Shown here piece by piece: positions 9,884 to 20,246 of a stretch of DNA of 64,000 nucleotides. The DNA comes from Enterobacter sp. JBIWA008 (GTDB lineage: Bacteria > Pseudomonadota > Gammaproteobacteria > Enterobacterales > Enterobacteriaceae): assembly GCF_019968765.1 (NCBI RefSeq), contig NZ_CP074149.1, positions 1,984,001-2,048,000 on the forward strand, in the 5' to 3' direction. The notes under the pieces were generated by a model that had not been told where the DNA came from, did not search any database, and saw only the letters and a list, made by a program, of their open reading frames with translations. Position numbers and translations under genes: made by a program. Numbering within the stretch: the stretch's first letter is position 1; the number at the start of each line of letters is the position of its first letter.

Positions 9884-10206
9884 AGTTTGTCCTGAATCTG
9901 GCGCGCGAGTTCGGGCGACCCGACTGGCGCGCCATGCTGGCTGGAATGACTTCCAGTGAGCTGGGCGACTGGCACCAGTTCTACCGGGAGCATTATTTTC
10001 AGGACGCGCAGCTCGATGCGCATTTCTCAGAGCTGCTTTATTCCATCTCCACTCTTTTCTTCCGCGACCCGGAACTTACCCCCGCACATTTCAGCCTGCT
10101 TTCTCCTTCGGATGTCGTCATCAGCGATGACGAGCCGGATGATGACACGCTGATGACCGCCGCTGAGGGGATCACAGGAGGTATCCGATATGGCCCAGCA
10201 GATTAG
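9452..10206 (+). CDS. GT: Tail assembly fusion protein gpGT (programmed -1 frameshift)
   Basis: Reading G to 9865 and then continuing in the -1 frame from 9865 gives about 251 residues. The T part ([20 protein letters not shown]) matches lambda gpT and has no start of its own until an internal ATG at 9934. In lambda a few percent of ribosomes shift at GGGAAAG; here the heptamer is GGAAAAG. T binds tail tube subunits and brings them to the G-coated tape measure. The T frame overlaps H by 17 bases. Confidence 0.85.
9859..9865 (+). promoter_or_regulatory. Slippery heptamer for the G to GT frameshift
   Basis: GGAAAAG, read in zero frame as G-GAA-AAG, lies at the only place where the G and T frames are both open and T-like sequence begins. 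The A-site AAG can re-pair as AAA after a -1 slip; the P-site GAA to GGA step pairs less well than lambda's GGA to GGG. The position is certain; efficiency cannot be judged by eye. Confidence 0.7.
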
Positions 10207-13200
10207 CGATCTGGTTATTAAGCTGGATGTTGACCGCGCAACCTTCAGCGAGCAGGTCGCCCGAATCAAAGGGCAACTGACAGGAATGGCGGATGAGTCT
10301 GATAAAGTTCAGGCGCGAATGCAGCGTGCTGCGGACCGTCAGAGCGCTGCACTAAAGAGTGTGGGCGACGCTGGCGCGGCGGCCGCCGCAGACATGAAAG
10401 CCCGTCAGTCAGCTGCAACGGAAGGGCTGACAAAAGACTGGCAGAACGTTTCCAGGTCCGTTGATGAAACTCACCGCCGCGTGACCGAACTTAACCAACG
10501 CATGCGTGAGAATGACGGGCAGGCTGCAGCGCTTGCCCGCCGACAGGATGAACTGGCGGCATCATTTTTCCGCCAGATTGACGGCGTTCGCCAGCTCAAT
10601 GGTGAAACACAGTCGCTTGCGAACGTGCAGGCGCGCTTTCGCGCAGCCAGGGCACAGGGCAACATAACCCAGCAGGATTATCTCGCCCTTATTTCCCGCA
10701 CCACGGCCCGGCAAAAAGAACTGCAGATCGTGGAGGAAAAATCGGCCGCAGCGCGCACGCGATTCCTCAGCCAGCTGAAGCAACAGGTTGCAGAGCAAAA
10801 GCTCTCCGGTACCGAGCTGCTGCGCATGAAGGCGGCGCAGGTCGGTGCCAGCGATGCGGCTGAGGTCTATATCCGCAAGCTTGAAGCTGCCAAAGTGGCC
10901 ACGCACGGTCTGGGGCTGCAAAGTGCTGCTGCCCGGCAGGAGCTGGGGGTGCTTATCGGCGAGGTCATGCGCGGTAACTTCGGTGCGCTACGCGGCTCCG
11001 GGATCACGCTGGCGAACCGGGCAGGATGGATAGACCAGCTGCTGTCGCTGCGCGGCCTGGGGATCGCCGGCCTAGTTGGGGGGATTGCCGCAGCGGTATT
11101 CGGGCTGGGTAAGGCCTGGTATGACGGCAGCAAAGAGTCTGAGGAATTTAACAGGCAGCTGATTCTGACCGGGAACTACGCGGGGAAAACGTCAGGGCAG
11201 CTTCAGGCGCTGGCGCGCTCGCTGGCCGGTCATGGCATCACGCAGCATGCCGCTGCAGGCGTGCTGGCGCAGGTCGTTGGAAGCGGCGCGTTCAGCGGGA
11301 ATGACGTCAGCATGGTCAGCAACGTTGCCGCCAGGCTGCAGCAGGCTACCGGGCAGGCCGTTGACGAAACCATAAATCAGTTTAAACGCCTGAAGGATGA
11401 TCCGGTTAACGCGGTCGCTACGCTCAACGATTCCCTTCACTTTCTGACGGCCACCCAGTATGAACAGATAGCTTCTGCTCAGGCGCTGGGGGATTCGCAG
11501 AAAGCTGCCGAGCTGGCCATGCGGGCATATTCCGACGCGGTCATTCAGCGCGCCGGGGCGGTCGAGGATAATCTTGGCTCCCTCGAAAAAGCCTGGAACT
11601 GGGTGAAGAATGCCGCCTCAGGCGCATGGGATGCGATGCTTGGCATAGGGCGTAATCCTGACTCCGCGATGAAGCGCCAGGACTCTTTTGCTGAATGGCA
11701 GGCAGCAGAGAAAGAGTACCGCGCGCTGTCCAGCAATCTTAAGGTCGACCCGGATTATGCCGGTAACAACGTTCTGCAGAAAGCGGATGCGGAAAGGCTC
11801 AGAAACGCGCGCCAGCAGGTGGAGCTGAAAAAGCAGGCATACGATCTTGCCGATCAGCAATACGCCCAGGAAGGGCTGGCAGCCGCGCGAGAAAAAATGC
11901 GGACGGACCAGCAGGCTCAGGCAATCCGCAACCAGCAGCAGTTTAATCAACTGGTGGAGTCCGGCGCGACGGCGGCAGAAAAGCGGGCTTCAGCAGAGAA
12001 AAAGCTCAGTCAGCTTATTGAGAAAAACCGCCAGGATGCGAAAGACGGTGTCGCCACGCTGTGGACTGAAAAGGACATTGCCGCTGCCCGCGCCGGGATT
12101 GAAAAGCAGTGGAAGGATCCAAAAACGCCGAAAGGCAAAAGCTACTCAACGCCCGCCGGGGATAAAGCCGAGGAAAAGGCGCAGGCCGAACTTCTCACCC
12201 TTCAGGCCCAGCTTAAAACTCTTGAGCAGCATACCAGCGTGAACGACGTCATAAGCAAACAGCGTCAGGATCTCTGGCAGACTGAAAATCAGTTCACCGT
12301 TCTGCAGGAGGCCGCGGGGCGTCGTCAGCTTACGGCGCAGGAAAAATCCCTGCTGGCGCATAAGGAAGAAACGCTCGAGTACAAGCGGCAGCTGGCCGAT
12401 CTGGGCGATAAGGTTGCCAGCCAGCAAAAGCTCAACCAGCTGGCCGATCAGGCCGTGAAGTTTGAGCAGCAGCAAAAAGCTGCCAGGGCGGGCCTGCAGG
12501 CTCAGTCTGAGGGGGTATCCACCCGTGAAGCCGGGCGACAAACTACGCTGCAGCGTCTCAGCGAAAGCTATTCGTACAACCCTCAGGCGCAGCAAAAGGT
12601 TCTCGAAGAGCAAAGGGCGACGTTCGAGGCTGAAGATGTCCTGCGCGCAAACTGGCTGGCCGGTGCGAAACAGGGCTGGGCCGAATATCAGGATTCAGCG
12701 ACAAACGTTTTCAGCTCTGTTCAGCAGATTTCGCAGGCTACGTTCAGCGGGCTGGCGGGCCAGCTTACCAGCCTGACGACAACCGGGAAGGCGAGCTTCA
12801 GGGACTTCACCAGCTCGATCCTTAAAATGATAGTGTCCGTTATCAACCAACTGCTGGTGGCTTACACCATCCAGAGCGCAATGGGCTGGGTTAGCGGCGG
12901 GGCGAAAACCTCCTCTGCAGGTCAGTCATTCGCGGTCCCGTCATACCGGCCACAGGGTTTTGACGTGGGCGGTTTTACCGGGCACGGCGGCAAGTACGAG
13001 CCAGCCGGTATCGTTCACCGCGGGGAGTTCGTCTTCACCAAAGAATCAACCAGCCGCATCGGCGTGGCTAATCTCTATCGCCTGATGCGCGGGTATGCCT
13101 CGGGTGGTCTGGTCGGCGGCGGTAGCGCAGCCGGTGCTGGCATGGGCGGGATCAGTGTTTATGCCCCAGTCAGCATCAGCCAGCAGGGGAGTGACGGGAG

Positions 13201-13327
13201 CATAAATCAGGCGAACGCCACGGGGACGGCGAAACAGCTGCAGGCGATTGTTCAGCAGACAATCACCGAGCGACTGAAAAAAGAAATGTCCGCAGGCGGA
13301 GTGCTTTATTCGAGGAGGACACAGTGA
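10190..13327 (+). CDS. H: Tape measure protein gpH
   Basis: 1045 residues, longer than lambda gpH (853), so the tail should be longer than lambda's if the length rule holds. The N-terminus ([18 protein letters not shown]) is the family signature. A hydrophobic stretch near residues 285-307 ([19 protein letters not shown]) and long Gln/Ala/Lys-rich helical regions (about 450-850) follow. The C-terminus is glycine-rich. gpH sets tail length and enters the host envelope during DNA ejection. AGGAGG stands 8 bases before the ATG. Confidence 0.95.
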   Translation: MAQQISDLVIKLDVDRATFSEQVARIKGQLTGMADESDKVQARMQRAADRQSAALKSVGDAGAAAAADMKARQSAATEGLTKDWQNVSRSVDETHRRVTELNQRMRENDGQAAALARRQDELAASFFRQIDGVRQLNGETQSLANVQARFRAARAQGNITQQDYLALISRTTARQKELQIVEEKSAAARTRFLSQLKQQVAEQKLSGTELLRMKAAQVGASDAAEVYIRKLEAAKVATHGLGLQSAAARQELGVLIGEVMRGNFGALRGSGITLANRAGWIDQLLSLRGLGIAGLVGGIAAAVFGLGKAWYDGSKESEEFNRQLILTGNYAGKTSGQLQALARSLAGHGITQHAAAGVLAQVVGSGAFSGNDVSMVSNVAARLQQATGQAVDETINQFKRLKDDPVNAVATLNDSLHFLTATQYEQIASAQALGDSQKAAELAMRAYSDAVIQRAGAVEDNLGSLEKAWNWVKNAASGAWDAMLGIGRNPDSAMKRQDSFAEWQAAEKEYRALSSNLKVDPDYAGNNVLQKADAERLRNARQQVELKKQAYDLADQQYAQEGLAAAREKMRTDQQAQAIRNQQQFNQLVESGATAAEKRASAEKKLSQLIEKNRQDAKDGVATLWTEKDIAAARAGIEKQWKDPKTPKGKSYSTPAGDKAEEKAQAELLTLQAQLKTLEQHTSVNDVISKQRQDLWQTENQFTVLQEAAGRRQLTAQEKSLLAHKEETLEYKRQLADLGDKVASQQKLNQLADQAVKFEQQQKAARAGLQAQSEGVSTREAGRQTTLQRLSESYSYNPQAQQKVLEEQRATFEAEDVLRANWLAGAKQGWAEYQDSATNVFSSVQQISQATFSGLAGQLTSLTTTGKASFRDFTSSILKMIVSVINQLLVAYTIQSAMGWVSGGAKTSSAGQSFAVPSYRPQGFDVGGFTGHGGKYEPAGIVHRGEFVFTKESTSRIGVANLYRLMRGYASGGLVGGGSAAGAGMGGISVYAPVSISQQGSDGSINQANATGTAKQLQAIVQQTITERLKKEMSAGGVLYSRRTQ

Positions 13328-13662
13328 CGGACACGTTTACCTGGCGCACGCGAAAAACAGCGCAGGGTACTGAAACAGCCCGAACGCTGCAGGCCCAGTT
13401 CGGGGATGGCTACAAACAGATTGCGGGGATGGGGATCAACGACAAACAGGAAACGTGGAACCTGGACTGGACGGGCACCAGACAGGAGGCGGCTGCGCTG
13501 CGCGCTTTCCTGATGTCTCACGTTACTAAATCGTTCTGGTGGACCACGCCATGGGGTGAAAAAAAGCTGTTCAGAATGAAGGCCGATTCGTTCAGCGTTT
13601 CTTTCCCTACCGGGAAAAAAGCCACTGTGGCCTTCACTTTTGAACAGGCGTTCGCGCCCTGA
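13324..13662 (+). CDS. M: Tail tip protein gpM
   Basis: 112 residues (109 in lambda gpM), with the typical [20 protein letters not shown] start and the aromatic [12 protein letters not shown] segment. gpM is a minor tail tip component at the base of the tube. GTG start at 13324, overlapping H by 4 bases, preceded by GAGGAGG. A terminator-like hairpin follows. Confidence 0.92.
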   Translation: MTDTFTWRTRKTAQGTETARTLQAQFGDGYKQIAGMGINDKQETWNLDWTGTRQEAAALRAFLMSHVTKSFWWTTPWGEKKLFRMKADSFSVSFPTGKKATVAFTFEQAFAP

Positions 13663-13680
13663 TTTTCTCGACAAACACTG

Positions 13681-13706
13681 AAATCTGCCTCCGGGCGGCT
13701 TTTTTT
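13681..13706 (+). terminator. Terminator-like hairpin between M and L
   Basis: Arms AAATCTGCC and GGCGGCTTT pair with one G-U pair and one mismatch around a TCCG tetraloop, followed by a run of seven T. It ends about 12 bases before the L start codon. It has the same layout as the hairpins before E and J. Confidence 0.65.
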
Positions 13707-13717
13707 ATGGGGGGAGT

Positions 13718-14455
13718 ATGAGTTTTACGGCAGACATCCAGCAGCTTGAGCCCGGCAGCGTTATTCAGCTGATTGAGATCGACGGCACTGAATTCGGTAT
13801 GGATCAGGTGCTGCGTTTTCATGCGCACAATATTCAGGAAGAGGGGTGGGCAGCCTTCGCCGCAGCAAATCTGCCCGCCATTATCTGGCAGGGAAACCAG
13901 TACGATCCCCATCCCTACGAACTGAAGGGGATGGAGTTATCGAGTACAGGTTCCCAGCCAACGCCCACGCTGTCCGTCGGGAACGTCGGAAACTATGTCA
14001 CCGCGCTGTGTCTTGAATATGACGATATGGTCAGGGCTAAGGTCAAAATCCATACCACGCTTTCGAAGTATCTCGATGCCGCCAACTGGAAAAACGGTAA
14101 TCCGGGTGCAAGCCCGGCCGATGAGCGCGTACAGCTCTTTTACGTCAATGCTAAAACCGCAGAGACGCGGGTACAGGTTGATTTCGAGCTGTGTTCTCCT
14201 TTCGATATTCAGAGCCTGCAGCTGCCGACACGGCAGATTACTCCTGTCTGCACCTGGTGTATGCGGGGCTGGTACCGAAGCGGGACCGGATGCGATTACA
14301 ACGGCACGAAATACTTTACCAAAGACGGTACGCCGACCGATGACCCGTCGAAAGATGTTTGTGGCGGCCGCCGGCAGGATTGTCAGGATCGTCACGGCCC
14401 GGACGCGCCGCTGCCGTTCGGCGGTTTTCCGGCTGCAAACCTGCAGGGGAAATAA
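13718..14455 (+). CDS. L: Tail tip protein gpL with cysteine cluster
   Basis: 245 residues (232 in lambda gpL). The C-terminal region holds the cysteines that in lambda gpL bind a [4Fe-4S] cluster: VCTWCMRGW, SGTGCDYNG and DVCGGRRQDC. gpL is part of the tail tip hub. Its start follows GGGGGGAGT. The stop is two bases before the K start. Confidence 0.93.
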   Translation: MSFTADIQQLEPGSVIQLIEIDGTEFGMDQVLRFHAHNIQEEGWAAFAAANLPAIIWQGNQYDPHPYELKGMELSSTGSQPTPTLSVGNVGNYVTALCLEYDDMVRAKVKIHTTLSKYLDAANWKNGNPGASPADERVQLFYVNAKTAETRVQVDFELCSPFDIQSLQLPTRQITPVCTWCMRGWYRSGTGCDYNGTKYFTKDGTPTDDPSKDVCGGRRQDCQDRHGPDAPLPFGGFPAANLQGK

Positions 14456-14457
14456 AA

Positions 14458-15177
14458 ATGCGTGAAAAATTGCTGGATGCTATCCGTCAGCACGTCGCTG
14501 CTGAATACCCCAAAGAAGCCTGCGGCCTGATTGTTCAGTCAGGCCAGCAGCAAATCTATATTCCCTGCCGCAACATTGCCGATAAACCCGAGGAGACATT
14601 CACGCTCTCCCCGGAAGACCAGCTCGCTGCCCGCGTGCGCGGTGAGATCATCATGCTCATTCATTCCCATCCGGATGTGGTTCGGCTGGTGCCCTCAGAA
14701 CTGGACCGGATCCAGTGCGACTGGTCGGGTATTGAGTGGGGGATCATGTCCTGGCCGGACGGGGACTTTTGTACGATCTCCCCGCGTGAAGACCGGGATT
14801 ATGCCGGGCGGCAGTGGGTGCTGGGTTACGCGGACTGCTGGTCGTTAATCCGTGAATATTATCTGCGCGAATACGGCATTGTTCTCGGGGACTATTCGGT
14901 ACCTTACGAATGGTGGGAGAGCGGCAAGGAGCGGCTCTACGATGACAACTGGGAGCGCGAGGGATTCGTTGAGATTGCCGCCGGTGCAATGCAGCCCGGT
15001 GACATCATCATGATGAGCGTGCAGGCATCGGTGACTAATCACGCCGCGGTATATGTGGGTGACAACATCATTCTCCATCATCTGTTCGGGCATCTTTCTT
15101 CGCGAACGCCTTATGGAAAATATTATCGCGACAGAACGGTCCGGGTGGTCAGGCATAAGGACCGAATGCATGGTTAA
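14458..15177 (+). CDS. K: Tail tip protein gpK: JAMM-like and NlpC/P60 domains
   Basis: 239 residues with two enzyme-like domains. The first is JAMM/Mov34-like (Glu20, then HSHPD at 69-73). The second is an NlpC/P60 cysteine peptidase (Cys127 in YADCWSL, His in NHAAVYVGD). In lambda-like phages this protein is required for tail tip assembly, and the NlpC/P60 part may cut peptidoglycan at infection. The ATG at 14458 gives the expected N-terminus. It overlaps I by 8 bases. Confidence 0.92.
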   Translation: MREKLLDAIRQHVAAEYPKEACGLIVQSGQQQIYIPCRNIADKPEETFTLSPEDQLAARVRGEIIMLIHSHPDVVRLVPSELDRIQCDWSGIEWGIMSWPDGDFCTISPREDRDYAGRQWVLGYADCWSLIREYYLREYGIVLGDYSVPYEWWESGKERLYDDNWEREGFVEIAAGAMQPGDIIMMSVQASVTNHAAVYVGDNIILHHLFGHLSSRTPYGKYYRDRTVRVVRHKDRMHG

Positions 15178-15787
15178 GACGCTTATTCTTGAAGGGAAAA
15201 TGGCTAAAAAATTCGGTAAACGCGTTCAGTTTGATGTTGCCGACCTGCGCGAAATGCTCAGGGCCATGTGTTCACAGGTTCCCGGATTCAAAAAATATAT
15301 GGCGGAAGCTCATATGAAGGGGATCCGTTTCGCCTTTTTTAACGGTGACAACAATATCGGGCTGGAAGAGTTTGATATGACCCGCGGTGGAAGCGTGTAC
15401 CGGATCGTGCCCGTTTATGAGGGGGCCAAAAATTCAGGCGTCCTGCAGATAGTTGTCGGTGCCGTTGCGCTGGTCGCTGCATTCTTTACCGCCGGTGCGA
15501 GTATGGCAGCCTGGGGGGCGGCGATGAGTGCAACAGCCATCAGCGCCACGTCAATTTTGACCGGAGTCGGGGTGTCAATGATGCTGGGTGGCGTTGTCCA
15601 GATGCTCACGCCACAGCCATCCTTCGGCGCGGGTAAATCCTCCAGCACGGACAACACGCCTAACTACGCCTTCGGGGCGCCGGTTAATACGGTCGCTATG
15701 GGGCATCCTGTCCCCCTGGCCTACGGTCTGATCGAGGCAGGGGGAGCGATAGTCAGCGCCGGTATGTACTCGAGCGATCAGCAGTAG
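15170..15787 (+). CDS. I: Tail assembly protein gpI
   Basis: 205 residues (223 in lambda gpI). A ubiquitin-like N-terminal domain is followed by a Gly/Ala-rich hydrophobic segment (LQIVVGAVALVAAFFTAGAS) and the family pattern LGGVVQML. gpI acts with gpK in tail tip assembly and is not found in the finished tail. The ATG at 15170 overlaps the end of K; another ATG at 15200 (MAKKFGKR) is possible. The C-terminus is shorter than in lambda. Confidence 0.88.
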   Translation: MVKTLILEGKMAKKFGKRVQFDVADLREMLRAMCSQVPGFKKYMAEAHMKGIRFAFFNGDNNIGLEEFDMTRGGSVYRIVPVYEGAKNSGVLQIVVGAVALVAAFFTAGASMAAWGAAMSATAISATSILTGVGVSMMLGGVVQMLTPQPSFGAGKSSSTDNTPNYAFGAPVNTVAMGHPVPLAYGLIEAGGAIVSAGMYSSDQQ

Positions 15788-15804
15788 GCCAGCGGCCACT
15801 AACT

Positions 15805-15828
15805 TAAAGGTGCTTCGGCACCTTTTTT
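15805..15828 (+). terminator. Terminator-like hairpin between I and J
   Basis: Perfect arms AAAGGTGC / GCACCTTT around a stable TTCG tetraloop, followed by seven T. It ends two bases before the J start codon. It is a textbook intrinsic terminator inside a late operon, the third of its kind here. Confidence 0.85.
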
Positions 15829-15829
15829 T

Positions 15830-18800
15830 ATGGGTGAAAAAATGCAGCTTCTTAAACAAGAAACCATCCTGCAGGGTGCCAAAGGGGGAGGTGGCAGTTC
15901 ACATACTCCGGTTGAGCAGCCTGACGATCTGCTGTCGGTCGCAAAATTAAAAATGCTCATTGCCGTTTCTGAGGGGGAAATACAGGGCGACCTGACCGCT
16001 CAGAACATTTTTCTCAACGATACGCCGCTGGCAAACGACAGCGGGGAATACAACTTCAGCGGCGTGAAATGGGAGTTCCGCAAGGGCACACAGGACCAGA
16101 CCTATATTGCCGGGATGCCCCAGGTCGATAACGAGCTGGCGGTGGGCACAACTGTCACCACCACCGCGCCCTGGACGCGCCAGTTTACCAATCTTTCCCT
16201 GGATGCCATCCGCATCAAGCTCAGCCTTCCGGTCCAGTATCTCTATAAAGATAACGGCGACATGGTGGGCACGGTCACCGAGTATGCGATCGATTTATCA
16301 ACGGACGGCGGCGCCTGGAAAACGGTTGTAAACGGCAAGTTTGACGGAAAGACCACAACGGAATATCAGCGTGACCACCGTATCGATCTGCCAAAATCCA
16401 CGTCCGGCTGGTCTGTCAGGGTCAGGCGTATTACGGCAGATGCCAGCGGTTCAAATTCGAAACTGGTTAACGCCTTCAAGGTGTTTTCGTATGCGGAAGT
16501 CATCGACAGCAAGCTTCGTTATCCTTTAACCGCGCTCCTGTATGTAGAAGTGGACAGCAGCCAGTTCAACGGCAGCGCGCCGAAAGTGACCTGTAAGATA
16601 AAAGGCAAGCTGATTAAGGTTCCGGATAATTACGATCCGATAACCCGAACCTATTCTGGTTCATGGTCCGGCGGGTTCAAAATGGCCTGGTCCAATAACC
16701 CTGCCTGGATCTTTTACGATCTGGTTCTGGATGAAATTTACGGCATGGGCACGCGCGTGGATGCGTCCATGGTGGATAAGTGGGCGCTGTATTCAATTGC
16801 CCAGTATTGCGACGAAATGGTTTCCGACGGGGCCGGTGGTACCGAACCGCGTTTCACCTGCAACGTTTTCATTCAGAGCCAGGAGGACGCCTGGCAGGTA
16901 CTTAACGATCTCGCCGCGGTATTTCGTGGAATAACGTTCTGGGGCAACGATCAGATTTATGTCCAGGCAGACGTCCCTCAGGACGATGTTGACTGGGTTT
17001 ATAACGTCTCAAACGTTATCGATGGGCTGTTTACTTATGCGGGCGGCTCATACAAAAATCGCTACAGCTCCTGCCTGGTGTCCTGGTCCGATCCGCAGAA
17101 CCATTACAGCGATACCGTTGAGGGGGTCTATGATTCGGCGCTTGTAGAGCGTTACGACGTCCGGCAGACGTCCCTGACCGCAATCGGTTGCACCTCGCAA
17201 AGTGAAGCGCACCGACGCGGTCGCTGGGTATTGCTCTCCAATGCCAAAGACGGGACCGTATCGTTTGGCGTGGGGCTGGACGGTTATATCCCTTTGCCCG
17301 CTGAAATTATCGGTGTCGCCGATCCTTTCCGCTCCGGCAAGGAGAACGGTGGCCGCATAGTGGCGGTCAACGGCCGCCAGATTACGCTGGATCGAGAAAT
17401 AGACTATGCGGCGAAAGACCGGCTGGTGGTTAACCTGCCAGATGGAAAAGCCCAGACGCGGACAATCAGCGCGGTGAGCGCCGATAAAAAAACGGTGACG
17501 GTGGCTACGGCATTCAGTCAGGTTCCTGTGGCGGGCGCTGTCTGGGCGATAGACAGTGATAACCTCGCAATACAGTACTTCAGGGTCACCTCAATCGCGG
17601 CTAACGACGACAGCACAGGCGGTTTCACTATTACGGCCGTTCAGCACGATCCAAACAAATATCGTTACATCGATGACGGCGTTCGGGTTGAGTCGCCTCC
17701 GATCACCGTCACGCCGATAAGCGTCCTGTCAGCTCCGAAGAATATCGTGGTGACTGAGAGCGATCATGTGTCTCAGGGGCTGACTGTAGCAAGCCTGGAC
17801 GTGTCATGGGAAAAGGTAGAGGGCGCAATCCGGTATGTTGCCCAGTGGCGTAAGGACAACGGGGACTGGATAAACGTTCCGGTTACCAGCGCACAGGGTT
17901 TCTCGGTTCAGGGCATTTATTCTGGCAGCTATGACGTGCGCGTCCGGGCGCTGAATGCGCAGGATACGTCGTCACCATGGGGATACGGTGAAACAACTTA
18001 TCTCTCCGGTAAAACGGGAAAACCGGGTACTCCGCTCAACTTCCTGGCAACCGAAGATGTGGTCTGGCATATCGACCTGACCTGGAAATTTCCGGATGGC
18101 TCAGGCGACACGGCCTATACAGAGATTCAGCGCGCCACAACTGCCGACTTCGCCAATCCTGAACTGCTGGTCCTGGTGCCGTACCCGGCTGCAGATTATC
18201 AGCATGGCCCCATGCCTGCCGGCGTTCGCCAGTGGTACCGCGCGCGCCTGATTGACCGTATCGGTAACGCCGGGGACTGGACCGACTGGATTATGGGCAC
18301 GTCCTCGATAGACGTTAGTGAAATAACTAACGACATTCTGGAGGACATGAAAGAGTCGGAAACGTTCAAAGACCTTCTCGAGAACGCGGTGGACAGCAAC
18401 GAAAAAATTGCTGGCATGGCTGACGAAATCAAAAACCATGCTGACGAACTCGAGCAGCAGGCGAAAGACATCAAGGAGAACGCTGACGGGCTGGCTCAGG
18501 CCGAAGTGAAGATAGACGAGATTTCTGTGTCCATGGACGGCATGACGGGAGGCGTGAAGAACTCGGCAATTGCGATAATTCAGGCCAATCTTGCGCAGGT
18601 GGCCACGCGTAAAACTCTGTCGGCATCGGTAGCCGGTAACAGCGCGCAGCTGGACCGCATTGATGAGGTGATCGTCACAGACAGGGAGGCAACGGCACGC
18701 GCATTGCTGAGCCTGCAGACGAACGTCAACGGCAATACGGCATCTATCAACAGTCTGAGTCAGACGGTTTCGAATTATCAGCAGGCCACGGCAACGCAGA

Positions 18801-19306
18801 TTAACGCCATCACTGCGACCATAAACGGAAATACGGCAGCGATAACCACGAACGCGCAGGCTATTGCGAACGTAAACGGCCAGCTCAGCGCGATGTACAA
18901 CATCAAGGTTGGGGTAACGAGCAATGGACAGTATTACGCCGCGGGGATGGGGATCGGGGTGGAGAATACGCCATCCGGGATGCAGTCGCAGGTAATCTTC
19001 CTGGCCGATCGTTTTGCTGTCACTACGGCAGCAGGAAACAGCGTGGCGTTGCCATTTGTGATCCAGAATGGGCAGACGTTCATCAGGGCCAGCTTCATCC
19101 AGGACGGTACCATTGAGAACGCCAAAATCGGCAACTATATCCAGTCGAATAATTATGTGGCTGGATCTGCAGGCTGGAAGCTTGATAAGGGAGGAACGTT
19201 CGAAATTAACGGAGTGGCCGGGGGCGGGAGGATGCTGATATCCAGCACGCTCATTCGTATCTACGACAGCAACAACGTGCTGCGTGTCAGAATGGGGTTA
19301 TGGTAA
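15830..19306 (+). CDS. J: Central tail fibre / host specificity protein gpJ
   Basis: 1158 residues (1132 in lambda gpJ). The N-terminal 620 residues match J-type hub proteins (SNNPAWIFYDLVLDEIYGMG, DKWALYSIAQYCDEMV). Two fibronectin-III-like domains follow (about 640-830). Then comes a long coiled coil with repeated N-G-N-T-A motifs (about 840-1020) and a DUF1983-like tip (VGVTSNGQYYAAGMGIGVEN). The tip differs from lambda's LamB-binding end, so the receptor is probably not LamB. Start at 15830 directly after the terminator; an ATG at 15842 is an alternative. Confidence 0.93.
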   Translation: MGEKMQLLKQETILQGAKGGGGSSHTPVEQPDDLLSVAKLKMLIAVSEGEIQGDLTAQNIFLNDTPLANDSGEYNFSGVKWEFRKGTQDQTYIAGMPQVDNELAVGTTVTTTAPWTRQFTNLSLDAIRIKLSLPVQYLYKDNGDMVGTVTEYAIDLSTDGGAWKTVVNGKFDGKTTTEYQRDHRIDLPKSTSGWSVRVRRITADASGSNSKLVNAFKVFSYAEVIDSKLRYPLTALLYVEVDSSQFNGSAPKVTCKIKGKLIKVPDNYDPITRTYSGSWSGGFKMAWSNNPAWIFYDLVLDEIYGMGTRVDASMVDKWALYSIAQYCDEMVSDGAGGTEPRFTCNVFIQSQEDAWQVLNDLAAVFRGITFWGNDQIYVQADVPQDDVDWVYNVSNVIDGLFTYAGGSYKNRYSSCLVSWSDPQNHYSDTVEGVYDSALVERYDVRQTSLTAIGCTSQSEAHRRGRWVLLSNAKDGTVSFGVGLDGYIPLPAEIIGVADPFRSGKENGGRIVAVNGRQITLDREIDYAAKDRLVVNLPDGKAQTRTISAVSADKKTVTVATAFSQVPVAGAVWAIDSDNLAIQYFRVTSIAANDDSTGGFTITAVQHDPNKYRYIDDGVRVESPPITVTPISVLSAPKNIVVTESDHVSQGLTVASLDVSWEKVEGAIRYVAQWRKDNGDWINVPVTSAQGFSVQGIYSGSYDVRVRALNAQDTSSPWGYGETTYLSGKTGKPGTPLNFLATEDVVWHIDLTWKFPDGSGDTAYTEIQRATTADFANPELLVLVPYPAADYQHGPMPAGVRQWYRARLIDRIGNAGDWTDWIMGTSSIDVSEITNDILEDMKESETFKDLLENAVDSNEKIAGMADEIKNHADELEQQAKDIKENADGLAQAEVKIDEISVSMDGMTGGVKNSAIAIIQANLAQVATRKTLSASVAGNSAQLDRIDEVIVTDREATARALLSLQTNVNGNTASINSLSQTVSNYQQATATQINAITATINGNTAAITTNAQAIANVNGQLSAMYNIKVGVTSNGQYYAAGMGIGVENTPSGMQSQVIFLADRFAVTTAAGNSVALPFVIQNGQTFIRASFIQDGTIENAKIGNYIQSNNYVAGSAGWKLDKGGTFEINGVAGGGRMLISSTLIRIYDSNNVLRVRMGLW

Positions 19307-19608
19307 TGCCACAGGGTTTGCAATGCTGGGACGGCGCGGGCCGTATTGCCGTTGATTTAAGTGATTATGCTATCCGGTATATTGGAAGCACGTCTGTAAC
19401 ATTTGCAGCGGGGGAAACGGCTAAGGACGTTTCCTTTTCCGGGGTAACGCAGGACGGGTCATTTATATCAATCGTATCGGCGAGTTCGGCAGGAGTAATA
19501 AATGAATATTATTGCCGGGCTTTTAATGGTGGCTTTACCGTTTTTTATTTACCGAGCGGCGGCAGTATTTCGATAACTCTTAATATGGAGGTTTATAACT
19601 TTCAATGA
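19300..19608 (+). CDS. Small tail-associated protein, function unknown
   Basis: 102 residues, beta-rich, starting inside the last codons of J (ATG 19300, or 19306 in a TAATG overlap). It has the feel of a fibre-tip or fibre-attachment protein (repeated short strands, many Ser/Gly, FTVFYLPSGGSISITLNM), but I recognise no named family. Its tight coupling to J and to the next gene suggests a structural role with J. Confidence 0.75.
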   Translation: MVMPQGLQCWDGAGRIAVDLSDYAIRYIGSTSVTFAAGETAKDVSFSGVTQDGSFISIVSASSAGVINEYYCRAFNGGFTVFYLPSGGSISITLNMEVYNFQ

Positions 19609-20246
19609 GTGGATTCGAAGTTTATAACAGCGCTGGTAAATTGCTGGTTGATTCACAAAACAGGTCGACACTTTTTTATGATCAGCGTGCGCTAGGTGCA
19701 GTGACTGACAAAGGTTATTACCGCGTGGATAGCCCGTTCGGAAACGGAAGCACGCTGGGTATTACCCAGCCGCAATTCTGGAATGATGGGAATTTGCGCT
19801 GGCTGCAGCTGGATACTAATAAGTATGGCTTACCAGGCGCTGACCTTCTGGAAGACAATGCGGGCAGCATGATACGCACGTCCAGAAACGTTGGAATGCA
19901 GAGCGGATATCTGGATGTTTTCGACAGCGCGGGGAATCTTATCTGGAGCGCCGCCTCGGCATCGAAAATGCCGCGCGTGGTGGGCTTTTTCGACGTGCCT
20001 GCCAATTACGATCTGCAGAACAATACCTTTGCGATAAACCTGAGTTTTAATCCGTGGATTCTGGTTAACAACTGCCCTGGTAACCTCAGTGACGACGGAA
20101 CTGTCGTTGGTTATTCAGGAATCGCACTCAAATGGACAGGCTCACAGCTGCAGGGGAGGTACATCACAAAAAATCAGCGCAACTGGAGCCAGACACTTCA
20201 GGGGCGAGGGCTACGAATTCCCATCGCTCAGTTTGTCGGAATTTGA
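19605..20246 (+). CDS. Tail-associated protein, DUF6453-like
   Basis: 213 residues starting in an ATGA overlap with the previous gene. The start MSGFEVYNSAGKLLVDSQNR, with a mid-protein DVFDSAGNLIWSAASA, resembles a family of phage proteins found just after J in N15- and phi80-like tails (DUF6453, from memory). Function unknown; a J-associated receptor-binding accessory is likely. Its last 36 bases overlap the oppositely transcribed lipoprotein gene. Confidence 0.75.
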   Translation: MSGFEVYNSAGKLLVDSQNRSTLFYDQRALGAVTDKGYYRVDSPFGNGSTLGITQPQFWNDGNLRWLQLDTNKYGLPGADLLEDNAGSMIRTSRNVGMQSGYLDVFDSAGNLIWSAASASKMPRVVGFFDVPANYDLQNNTFAINLSFNPWILVNNCPGNLSDDGTVVGYSGIALKWTGSQLQGRYITKNQRNWSQTLQGRGLRIPIAQFVGI

